This document shows, piece after piece, positions 1 to 6,253 of a stretch of 10,874 nucleotides of DNA; positions within the stretch are counted from its first letter, which is position 1; each line of letters starts with the position of its first letter. The translations under genes were made by a program, and so were the position numbers. This DNA comes from JBHELG01 sp046263195 (GTDB lineage: Bacteria; Actinomycetota; Nitriliruptoria; Nitriliruptorales; JAHWKO01): NCBI GenBank assembly GCA_046263195.1, contig JBHELG010000085.1, positions 1 to 10,874 of the forward strand. The letters are read 5' to 3'. Under the pieces are notes generated by a model. The model saw only the letters and a program-made list of their open reading frames with translations, had not been told where the DNA came from and did not search any database.

Positions 1-2
1 CC

Positions 3-350
3 CAGGCCGGCATCGAACCCTCGGTCGGGTCAGTCGGCGACAGCTACGACAACGCCCTCGCCGAGTCGGTCATCGGGCTGTTCAAGACCGCCTGGCCAGG
101 CTCACTCGGCTCACCGTCGGGTGGGCCGAGTGGCCAGAATCCGACTCGCCACCTGGTGATTCGCCGCCGCGGCCCCTGGCGCAGTATTGACGATGTCGAG
201 TTCGCCGTGCTGGAGTGGGTCGACTGGTTCAACCACCGCCGCCTATTCGAACCCATAGGCCACATCCCACCCGCACAACACGAACACAACTACTACCGTC
301 AACCCGCTCCCGTCGAAGCGCTGGGAGTCACACCAACGAGCCTCCAATGA
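3..350 (+). CDS. IS3-family transposase OrfB, C-terminal fragment with an in-frame insert
   Basis: The fragment is open from the left edge to TGA 348-350. It contains the end of the DDE integrase (rve) core: GDSYDNALAES, where the glutamate (codon 63-65) should be the third catalytic acidic residue, followed by the family pattern GLFKT...VIRRRGPW, LEWVDWFNHRRL and IPPAQHEHNYY. The two catalytic aspartates lie upstream of the window. Homologues as I remember them run directly from GLFKT through E to VIRRRGPW. Here 22 codons (90-155) stand in place of that single residue, rich in Gly, Ser and Pro. The frame stays open, but the insert sits just after the catalytic glutamate and may impair the enzyme. 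The family call is firm; whether the product is active cannot be told. Confidence 0.8.
   Translation, partial: QAGIEPSVGSVGDSYDNALAESVIGLFKTAWPGSLGSPSGGPSGQNPTRHLVIRRRGPWRSIDDVEFAVLEWVDWFNHRRLFEPIGHIPPAQHEHNYYRQPAPVEALGVTPTSLQ
90..155 (+). repeat. 66-bp hairpin-forming insert inside the transposase gene
   Basis: The insert has an internal inverted repeat. CACTCGGCTCACC (103-115) pairs with GGTGGGCCGAGTG (120-132) over 13 positions with one T-G wobble, around a 4-base loop GTCG. An outer arm CTGGC (92-96) pairs with GCCAG (133-137). A second small pairing, GTGGC (130-134) with GCCAC (148-152), overlaps the first. TGGCCAG occurs twice, at 93-99 and 131-137. The insert is a multiple of three and keeps the host frame open. 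A small palindromic element (REP- or MITE-like) or a scar derived from the end of another IS would fit; neither can be shown here. Confidence 0.6.
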
Positions 351-553
351 ACCCGACGCGGTTCAGTCACCGCATCCGGCCCTCACGCCCCGCTGCACGC
401 TGATCCTGGGGGCGCGGGGTCGGGGAATTCTCGCGCACCCAGGAAAAGGATCCGCAGCATTGGACGACCGCGGGGATTGAGGGCGAATTTCCCCCAACTC
501 CTCCGAGCGCGAGAGGCCACAATGGAGTGTGCTCCCGAATAAGGCGGGTTGAC

Positions 554-1843
554 ATGGGGGAGTCTCTCTTCGACAACTGCGATCTGCGCCTACAGGAGGC
601 CATCCAGCATGTGCCGGTCTCCGATGACACCCTCGAGCGCTTGCGGGCCCCGAAGTCCGTTCTAAAGGTTTCTATTCCGGTTCGTATGGATGACGGTACT
701 CTCCGTACGTTCCTCGGGTACCGTGTCCGCTACGACGACTCCCGCGGCCCCACGAAGGGCGGCATCCGCTACCACCCCAGGGTCAACGCGGACGAGGTCG
801 TCTCCCTCGCCTTCTGGATGACTTTCAAGTGCGCCGCAGTCAGCCTGCCGTTCGGTGGCGCCAAAGGCGGCGTAAGGGTCGATCCGAAGAGCCTGAGCAA
901 GCTCGAACTCGAACGGCTGACCCGCGGCTACGTGCAGGCCATGGGCGACTTCATCGGCCCCGACGTCGACGTTCCCGCCCCCGACGTCTACACGAACGCC
1001 CTCATCATGGGCTGGATGATGGACGAGTACAGCATGATCCATCGTCGGATCACGCCGGCCGCCATCACCGGCAAGCCGCTCGCGATGGGTGGCAGCGAGG
1101 GACGGCACACCGCCACCGCCTACGGGGCCTTCCACGTCATCTCGCGGCTCATGCCCAAGCTTCGGATCTCGAGCGAGCCGCCGACCGTCGCCATCCAGGG
1201 CTTCGGGAACGCCGGCGCAAATCTCGCCGAGGCCCTTTTCACTGCCGACTACAAGATCGTCGCCGTGAGCGACTCGCAGGGTGCCATATATGCTCCCGAA
1301 GGCCTCCACATTCCCAGCGTGAAGAAGGTCAAAGAGGAGAGTAACGAGCTGCACCCTATCTACTGTGAGGCAAGCGTCTGCGACGTGTCCGACCACGAGA
1401 GGATGACGAACGCGGATCTGCTGACCCTCGATGTCGACATCCTCATACCGTGCGCACTCGAGAATGCCATAACGGCCGGCAATGCCGACGAAGTGCAGGC
1501 GAAGGTCATTTTCGAAGTCGCCAACGGTCCGACCGATATCGAGGCCGACCAGATCCTTGCCGATCGCGGTATCACTGTCGTTCCCGACATCCTCGTGAAT
1601 GCCGGCGGCGTCACGGTCAGCTACTTCGAATGGGTGCAGAATCGGACCGGCTTCATGTGGCCTGCGGAGGAGATAGCCGACCGCTTGAAGGAGCGCATGT
1701 TGACCGAGACCGACCGGATCTGGGGGATTGCCGAAGACAGTGGTCTAGCCGTCCGCACCGCGGCATACATGCATGCTCTGACCCGAATCGGCGAAGCCGT
1801 GGACGCCAAGGGCTCGAAGGAGACCTTCGGCAAGGACGTGTAA
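554..1843 (+). CDS. gdhA: Glutamate dehydrogenase (Glu/Leu/Phe/Val dehydrogenase family)
   Basis: Catalyses the reversible oxidative deamination of L-glutamate to 2-oxoglutarate and ammonia with NAD(P), in the cytoplasm. The 429-residue length matches hexameric GDHs of about 410-450 residues. The N-terminal ELFV domain shows GPTKGGIRYHP (K68), MTFK (K92) and PFGGAKGGVRVDP (K104, the expected catalytic lysine), then DVPAPDVYTN with D144. The Rossmann domain begins at AIQGFGNAG (GxGxxG, about 216-221) and includes FEVANGPTD and PDILVNAGGVTVSYFEW. I chose ATG 554 because AAGGCGG (541-547) lies 6 bases upstream; GTG 527 in the same frame lacks such a site. Cofactor preference and substrate choice within the family cannot be settled by eye. 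The gene is intact, unlike the nearby ars genes. It stands alone, between the IS end and an opposing small gene. Confidence 0.93.
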   Translation: MGESLFDNCDLRLQEAIQHVPVSDDTLERLRAPKSVLKVSIPVRMDDGTLRTFLGYRVRYDDSRGPTKGGIRYHPRVNADEVVSLAFWMTFKCAAVSLPFGGAKGGVRVDPKSLSKLELERLTRGYVQAMGDFIGPDVDVPAPDVYTNALIMGWMMDEYSMIHRRITPAAITGKPLAMGGSEGRHTATAYGAFHVISRLMPKLRISSEPPTVAIQGFGNAGANLAEALFTADYKIVAVSDSQGAIYAPEGLHIPSVKKVKEESNELHPIYCEASVCDVSDHERMTNADLLTLDVDILIPCALENAITAGNADEVQAKVIFEVANGPTDIEADQILADRGITVVPDILVNAGGVTVSYFEWVQNRTGFMWPAEEIADRLKERMLTETDRIWGIAEDSGLAVRTAAYMHALTRIGEAVDAKGSKETFGKDV

Positions 1844-1895
1844 CTGCTGCCACTATGTGGGGAGCTTGCTTGTGGCCAACGACCCGAAAGCCGGA

Positions 1896-2141
1896 CTATT
1901 CGATCTCGCCGTGAAGCCGCTCGAGGAACTGCCGCCCCCAACTCTCGAGCGCCCTGTGCTTGACACGGTGCCGGTCCACCTCTACCGACACTTCCGGGTA
2001 GACGAGCCCTAAACGATCGCTGATGAGTTGCTCGAGTTGGTAGGCGAGGTCGTCAGAATCGCCGGTCAGGGCGTCAGCGAAGGCGAGCAACGCGTCGTCC
2101 GTGAGCTCGACCCAGATGTGGACCGCTTTCGTGCGTCTCAC
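1896..2141 (-). CDS. Small protein of unknown function (81 residues)
   Basis: I do not recognise this family. The start GTG (2139-2141) is preceded by a strong ribosome binding site GGAGGAG (2150-2156) at 8-base spacing, which favours it over the GTG six codons further upstream. Third codon positions are mostly G or C, as in real genes here. The protein is acidic in its middle, with a likely helical stretch around LTDDALLAFADALTGDSDDL and an amphipathic segment LAYQLEQLISDRL. It has no Cys pair, membrane segment or signal peptide. It ends 53 bases from the stop of the convergent glutamate dehydrogenase gene and is separated from the arsM remnant upstream by about 245 bases. The ribosome binding site and codon pattern make it a likely real gene; no function is proposed. 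Confidence 0.55.
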   Translation of the reverse strand: MRRTKAVHIWVELTDDALLAFADALTGDSDDLAYQLEQLISDRLGLVYPEVSVEVDRHRVKHRALESWGRQFLERLHGEIE

Positions 2142-2386
2142 TCCACTGGCTCCTCCCACCGCTCTCTGTCAGTTTTCGGAGACTGCGACAAGCGACTTGA
2201 GCCACAGCATCTTCCCGGTGACAGACGCCCCATGATTGCACCCCTCGACCCGATTGCCGTGCAATTCGTCGCGGCCAGACCGGCGTTACCTGTCCTGGTG
2301 GGGCATCGCCTCGTGGCATATGCACTCCCCCCCACATCTGCCGCTGTGTTGAACAGGAGCGGCGAGGAGCCGCCGAACCGTCACCC

Positions 2387-3146
2387 TCAGGAGAGCACGG
2401 GCTTGGTGCTGCGGATGATGGCTGACCTCATGCCGGGGCTGACTCCGTGGCTGACGATGATGGCGACATCGAGGAAACCGGCTGCGTTCAGGTGCTGCTC
2501 GTATTCGCGCTGAGACAGAGCACCAGCGATGCAGCCGACGTAGCTGCCGCGCTCGGCCCGCTCGTCGGGGCTCAGGTCGTCGTCGGCGAGAATGTCGCTG
2601 ATCCTGACGCGTCCGCCCGGCGAAGGACACGAGACATCTGGTGGAAGGCAGCGGTCTTGTCGGGCGACAGGTTGACGACGCAGTTCGAGATGACGACGTC
2701 CACACTGGCATCCGGAAGGGGTATGTCCTTCCTCCATGTCTCCGTAGAGGAACTCGACGTTGGCCCCCGCTCTGGCCGCGTTCAACCGGGCCAGCGTTAG
2801 GATCTCCTCGGTCATGTCCAGCCCGAAGACCAGGCCTGACGGTCCCACCCGGCGAGCAGACAGCAGCACGTCGATACCGGCTCCCGAGCCGAGGTCGAGT
2901 ACCACAGTCGCATTCGCGCATCTCGACGACCGCCGTGGGGTTACCGCAACCAAGGCTGGCGGCCAGCACTTCGTCGGGCAGGCTCGCCTGCTCGAGCGTC
3001 GAATAGAGGCCGGCACCCAAGGCTGACTGCGCGCCATCCGGTCCAAAGCCGCAGCCGTCACCGCAGCAGCCGACCCGTAGTCCTTGGACGGCAAGGGCGG
3101 CCCTGGCGTAATGACGTCGCACCTGTTCGCGCAGTTCCTCGCTCAT
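2387..3146 (-). pseudogene. arsM: Arsenite S-adenosylmethionine methyltransferase ArsM, broken by frameshifts
   Basis: ArsM methylates As(III) using SAM. Homology runs through three reading frames. Frame one starts at ATG 3144-3146 (MSEELREQVRRHYARA, with AGGG upstream as a possible ribosome binding site) and reaches LGCGNPTAVVEMRE. Frame two carries VVLDLGSGAGIDVLLSARR (SAM motif I) to FLYGDMEE. Frame three gives IPLPDASVDVVISNCVVNL and SPDK (about 2656-2710). Frame two then resumes with GGRVRISDILADDDLSPDER, GCIAGAL and a stop at 2387-2389. Breaks are near 2903-2915, at 2726-2733 (TCCTTCCT, an apparent 4-bp tandem duplication) and at 2615-2622 (one C apparently lost in GCCCGGCG). The three As(III)-binding cysteines expected of the family (LGCGNP, NCVVNL, GCIAGA) survive across the frames, so the decay looks recent. 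No full-length product can be made as read; sequencing error is the alternative. Confidence 0.8.
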
Positions 3147-3155
3147 CCTTAACCC

Positions 3156-3211
3156 TGTTTCGATGACTGTCGAGACAGGAGTAGACACGTTGTTTCGATG
3201 TCTGTCAATAT
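3156..3211. promoter_or_regulatory. Divergent arsM/arsR control region with a 16-bp direct repeat (probable ArsR operator)
   Basis: TGTTTCGATGACTGTC (3156-3171) and TGTTTCGATGTCTGTC (3191-3206) match at 15 of 16 positions, 35 bases apart. On the minus strand TTGACA (3208-3203), a 17-base spacer and TCTACT (3185-3180) form a plausible -35/-10 pair for arsM that overlaps the second repeat. On the plus strand TAGACA (3182-3187) could serve as -35 for arsR. A -10-like AT-rich stretch CAATATAAG (3206-3214) lies only a few bases before the arsR ATG at 3218, so that transcript would be leaderless or nearly so. ArsR binding to the repeats is inferred from their position between the two genes. Confidence 0.5.
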
Positions 3212-3217
3212 AAGGTG

Positions 3218-3563
3218 ATGTCGACCGAACTGTTGTCCTGCTGCCCTCCTCTGGGGGCCAAGCCGCTGTCGTCCGAGGAGGCAGTCAAGCTGGCGGGCGT
3301 GCTCAAGGCGCTGACGGACCCCGTGCGGCTGCGCATCGTGTCGCTCGTACTAGCCCACGAGGGAGGGGAGGCGTGCGTGTGTGAGCTCACTCCCGCGTTC
3401 GACCTCGGTGGTCCCACCCTGTCCCACCATTTGAAGGTGCCGTACGAGGCGGGTGTGTTGGATCGTGAACGAAGGGGAACCTGGGTCTACCTACCGCGCC
3501 GTGCCCAGCCTGCTCGCCCGGGTCAGTGAGTTGCTCGCAGCGCCGGAAGCGGTGGGCGTGTGA
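3218..3563 (+). pseudogene. arsR: ArsR-family arsenic-responsive repressor, frameshifted near its C-terminus
   Basis: Winged-helix metalloregulator that should repress the ars genes until it binds As(III). From ATG 3218 it reads ALTDPVRLRIVSLVLAHEGG, then CVCEL (C53 and C55, the classical ArsR CxC site), the recognition helix GPTLSHHLK and the wing RRGTWVY. A Cys-Cys pair at residues 8-9 recalls the C. glutamicum ArsR1 type, which uses an N-terminal CC pair plus a later Cys. After WVY one extra C (3490/3491) shifts the frame to a stop at 3527-3529. Removing that base restores YRAVPSLLARVSELLAAPE and a stop at 3561-3563. The truncated 103-residue product keeps the DNA-binding core and As(III) cysteines but loses the last, dimerising helix, so it may be partly functional. 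Translation starts almost directly after the promoter with no clear ribosome binding site. Confidence 0.8.
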
Positions 3564-3608
3564 GGTGGAGTCTGGGGTCGGCATCGCCTGTCCGGTGAAG
3601 GATGCCTC

Positions 3609-4015
3609 ATGAGCGACAAGCCCTCGGTGCTGTTCGTGTGCGTGCACAACGCCGGCCGCTCACAGATGGCAGCCGCACTGCTCGAACAGCACGGGCAGGG
3701 CAGGATCGATGTGCGCTCCGCCGGTTCCGCTCCCGCCGATCACATCCACCCGCGAGTCAAAGAGGCCATGGCCAAACTCGGTATTTCCCTCCACGAGACC
3801 CATCCCAAGCCCCTGACCCGCGAGATGGTGGAGACCTGCGACGTCGTGGTCAGCATGGGCTGCGGAGACGCCTGCCCGGTCTACCCGGCAAGCGCTACCT
3901 CGACTGGGAGCCTCGACGACCCGCCGGGAAATCAGTCGAGGAGGTGTATTCCATACGCGACGACATCGACCGGCGCGTCCACAAGCTCCTGCACGAACTC
4001 CTGCCCCCAAGGTGA
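3609..4015 (+). pseudogene. arsC: Arsenate reductase ArsC (low-molecular-weight phosphatase type), frameshifted
   Basis: Reduces As(V) to As(III); the actinobacterial members of this fold use mycothiol or thioredoxin. ATG 3609 has GAAGGA (3597-3602) 6 bases upstream and lies 45 bases after the repaired arsR stop, suggesting one transcript. VLFVCVHNAGRSQ holds the CX5R nucleophile loop (C11, R17), followed by VRSAGS and SMGCGDACPVYP (C85, C89). One G appears lost at 3884-3890 (CCCGGCA, expected CCCGGGCA). Homology continues in the next frame as GKRYLDWE...PAGKSVEEV, then IRDDIDRRVHKLL and a stop at 4013-4015. Within that second frame an extra C (3911/3912) and a missing C near 3922 compensate each other, turning an expected LDDPAG into PRRPAG and removing the acidic residues. 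The original frame runs on to 4172 as a nonsense tail. The fold assignment is firm and the loss of function likely. Confidence 0.82.
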
Positions 4016-4292
4016 TGCAGTGGTTTCTTGGGCAGCGCAGTGCGGCGTCTCCGATGGGCGCGCTCACAGCGGCAGGCGGCTGGACCGATCAGAGGATGTG
4101 AGACCGCGATGTGACCTTCCTCGGCTCTGCCCTCCCGGAAGGTGTCTCCCAGAGCAACCCGTGCGCACATGACGACACCGGCCCTGGCTAGCGGCGATCT
4201 GAGCTGCCAGGTCGTCGAGTTCCGTTCCGGGTCGTTGCGTCGCCGTCTCCTCTCCAGGGGGTGCGGGGCTGCTCCGGTCGGAGGGTCGAGGG
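4016..4292. other. Intergenic stretch without a recognisable gene
   Basis: This stretch lies between the arsC remnant and the end of the PHA synthase gene, which converge on it. I read all six frames and recognise no protein or RNA gene. Short pairings such as GCTCTG with CAGAGC have loops too long to be convincing terminators. It may hold transcription ends for both neighbours, but nothing can be shown. Confidence 0.5.
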
Positions 4293-5582
4293 TCATGGCT
4301 CGGAGCGCTCTACGAGCCATGCCATCATGGGCTCCCACACGTCCTGTTTCGCGTTGGGCCCGACGACCAGACCGACGTGTCCAGCGTCAACGATGAGGGA
4401 CTGTGTGTCCTCGCTTCCGATCAGGTCAGTGGTGTGGCCGGACTGCCACAGCGGCGTCACGGAGTCCTGGCTGCCTGCGATGTTCAGGACGCTGGCGGAG
4501 ATCTGTGACAGTGCTGTTCGGCCGCGCACTCTGAGCCGGCCCGAAGCGAGCAAGTTGCCCTGGTAGAAGGAGCGGATCCACTGACGGAACGCCCGACCTG
4601 GGAACGGCACCGCATCGTCGACCCAGCGACAGACGGCCAGCCAGGCACGCAGGGCCTCGTCCCGCTGCAACCGTTCATGCATGAGCGCGAACACGTTCGA
4701 TGTTCCAGTCATCGTCACGAGCGTGCGTGTCGCGGCTCGGACGTACGACGAAAGCACGTTTGCCGGCACATTGCCTGTGTGACCGGTCACATATTCGGGC
4801 TCGGTCAGCTGGCGGGCCCAGATCGTCCAGAACCCGGCCTCGCTGTTGCTCGGGGGGTCGAAGATGATCGGGGCGCCGAGCAGGACGAGGTTGCGCACCG
4901 ACTCGGGGAACAGCCCGGCGTAGGTGGTCGCGATCGTCCCGCCCTGGCAGTACCCGATCATGCTCACCTGAGGAGCCGAGGACAGCTCCATGATGCGGCA
5001 GACCGCCGCCGGCAGGTAGCTCGCCACATAGTCGTCCAAGCCGAGTTCGGCGTCGCCTTTGCCGGGAACACCCCAGTCGAGCAGGTAGACGTCGAAGCCC
5101 CGTGCGACCAGTGCTTCCACGAGGCTTCGTCGCGGGACGAGGTCGAGTATGTAGGGACGCAGGATGAGGGCATAGACGAGGAGCAGGGGGACGGGAAGGC
5201 GGTCGTTGGCTCCCGTTCCGTAGCGGTAGAGACGCGCCTTGCCCTGCGCCCATACCAGGGTCCGCGGCGTCCGCGCGACCTCGTTCTCGACGGCGTCGAC
5301 CAGGAAGTGCGTCCCGGTCAGGTACTTCCTCTGCCGAATCGAGTCGGGGTTGTCCGATTGCCTGATGCTGCTGGCAATCGGCACCGGCCGGGCGAACCGA
5401 GTCTTGCCAGGCGCGGGCAAGGAGGGAGGATGGCGCAAGCTGGTTGTCCCACGCACGACGTTCCCTGCCGGCTGCATCAAAGCGGCTGAGTCAGCAGCCG
5501 TTACGGCTGGATAAGTGAAACGCGCCGGCTCACGAACCGTTACCGGTGGCAGAGCCACCGGAGCGTCAGCCTCATCGACCAT
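4293..5582 (-). CDS. phaC: Poly(3-hydroxyalkanoate) synthase, class III-like PhaC
   Basis: Polymerises (R)-3-hydroxyacyl-CoA into polyhydroxyalkanoate at the storage-granule surface. The alpha/beta-hydrolase core runs from about residue 85 to 429, near the roughly 355-residue length of class III PhaC. VYALILRPYILDLVPRRSLV precedes the hallmark FDVYLLDWGVPGKGD. The lipase-like box GYCQGG supplies catalytic C212; AGSQDSVTP supplies D373 and DAGHVGLVVG supplies H402, completing the Cys-Asp-His triad. FYQGNLLASG is also typical. The first 70-80 residues are a Pro/Ala-rich extension with no recognised domain. ATG 5580-5582 has only a weak GAAG upstream and the internal ATG at 5475-5477 (residue 36) has none, so the start is uncertain. 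No PhaE, PhaJ, PhaA or PhaB is visible nearby; class III enzymes usually need PhaE, so its partner must lie elsewhere or it works without one. Confidence 0.9.
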   Translation of the reverse strand: MVDEADAPVALPPVTVREPARFTYPAVTAADSAALMQPAGNVVRGTTSLRHPPSLPAPGKTRFARPVPIASSIRQSDNPDSIRQRKYLTGTHFLVDAVENEVARTPRTLVWAQGKARLYRYGTGANDRLPVPLLLVYALILRPYILDLVPRRSLVEALVARGFDVYLLDWGVPGKGDAELGLDDYVASYLPAAVCRIMELSSAPQVSMIGYCQGGTIATTYAGLFPESVRNLVLLGAPIIFDPPSNSEAGFWTIWARQLTEPEYVTGHTGNVPANVLSSYVRAATRTLVTMTGTSNVFALMHERLQRDEALRAWLAVCRWVDDAVPFPGRAFRQWIRSFYQGNLLASGRLRVRGRTALSQISASVLNIAGSQDSVTPLWQSGHTTDLIGSEDTQSLIVDAGHVGLVVGPNAKQDVWEPMMAWLVERSEP

Positions 5583-5773
5583 GCGGCTTCATCAACCGTT
5601 GCTCGGGTGCATAAAACCGGGCCATACTACTAGGCAACCCCGGTCCCAAGAGGTATCGATGCCAGGCGGCGCCGGATGCGACCGCCAGTAGACGCATGGT
5701 CGTGGAGCAACGAAGCTTCCTCCCGGCTCCGGTAAAGCAGGTACGAGCCTCGCTGGCTGTTGGGAGTCATGCC

Positions 5774-5990
5774 TCACCGGGTCGAGTCGTAGACGGTCAC
5801 CGATGGTGGTGGCGCTGAAGTTCTCCGCGACCCAGGCGGCGATGCGCTCGGGGCGTTGAGCCGCCGTCGGCACGCCGAACCCCGGGTGGGCCACCGAGGA
5901 AGTAGTGGATCTGCCGGTGAGACGTAGCGCTGGCACTGCTCGAGGGAACGCTGAGGGATCTCGTCTCGTTGAACCCTCCGATTCCCGTCA
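5774..5990 (-). pseudogene. Fragment of a GT39 (ArnT/PMT-like) glycosyltransferase C-terminus, scrambled across frames
   Basis: Read on the minus strand, short blocks from three frames line up in order with the C-terminal tail I associate with actinobacterial GT39 membrane glycosyltransferases. The blocks are IGGFN, SLEQCQRYV, QIHYFLGG, PGFGVPTA, then RIAAWVAENFSATTIG, and finally TVYDSTR with a stop at 5774-5776. Family members as I remember them end in a similar GGFNG...LEQFQxYVADGxIHYFI...IAxWVxxxFxAxTVGGxTVYDLT. At least three indels separate the blocks and the membrane-spanning body of the enzyme is absent. A further weak match (SSSWAATAVAVTGIGGFN) may extend it to about 6020. It lies upstream of phaC in the same orientation. 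The call rests on remembered family patterns. Confidence 0.5.
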
Positions 5991-6246
5991 CCGCCACGGC
6001 GGTGGCGGCCCAGCTGCTCGAGGGGGTGCCGTTTCGTGACCCGTCTTGGGTCTCCGGGGCCAGGAGGTCGATGATTCGGGGCATCGTCACCCGTCTGCGC
6101 CGCATGCAGGTCGACGACCTGGCGGCTTGTCACGCTCGCGCAGGCCTTCGGCCTGGCCCCCGAGACCGGTGCGCTGGTCAGGGAGGTCATGCCGGCTAGC
6201 GGCGCCGACCAGGGCACTTTGTCCGCCGGAGGAATCCCACGTAGAG
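5921..6246 (+). pseudogene. Coding-like stretch of unknown identity, frameshifted
   Basis: A frame open from 5921 reads LLEGTLRDLVSLNPPIPVTA, then AQLLEGVPFRDPSWVSGARR and IVTRLRRMQVDDLA, with mostly G or C at third positions. Near 6118-6125 the sense moves to the next frame, which continues RLVTLAQAFGLAPETGALVR followed by EVMPASG. I do not recognise the protein and see no start codon with a ribosome binding site. It overlaps the GT39 remnant on the other strand between 5921 and about 5990, so at most one of the two explains that part. It could be an artefact of GC-rich sequence. Confidence 0.25.
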
Positions 6247-6253
6247 GCCAACC

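Larger units (their letters stand above)
1..365 (+). mobile_element. Right end of an IS3-family insertion sequence (left part outside the window)
   Basis: The first 350 bases encode the C-terminal part of an IS3-family OrfB transposase, with its stop at 348-350. The likely outer end is at about 365: bases 348-365 run from TGAACC to GGTTCA, in keeping with the TGA...TCA ends of IS3-family elements. The left terminal repeat and any target-site duplication lie outside the window, so the boundary is an inference. The glutamate dehydrogenase gene begins about 190 bases beyond this end. Confidence 0.7.

Noticed and set aside
662..1396. A 244-codon open frame antisense to the glutamate dehydrogenase gene
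   Set aside because: It is a shadow of a GC-rich gene whose sense strand shows all GDH motifs; the antisense product matches no family I know and has no ribosome binding site.
2359..2373. GCGGC-GAGGA-GCCGC hairpin just after the arsM remnant as a terminator
   Set aside because: The stem is only 5 bp with no T-tract; such pairings are common by chance in DNA of this composition.
2615..2733. Programmed frameshifting as an explanation for the split arsM
   Set aside because: There is no slippery heptamer with a downstream structure. Three separate shifts would be needed, and one is an apparent 4-bp tandem duplication.
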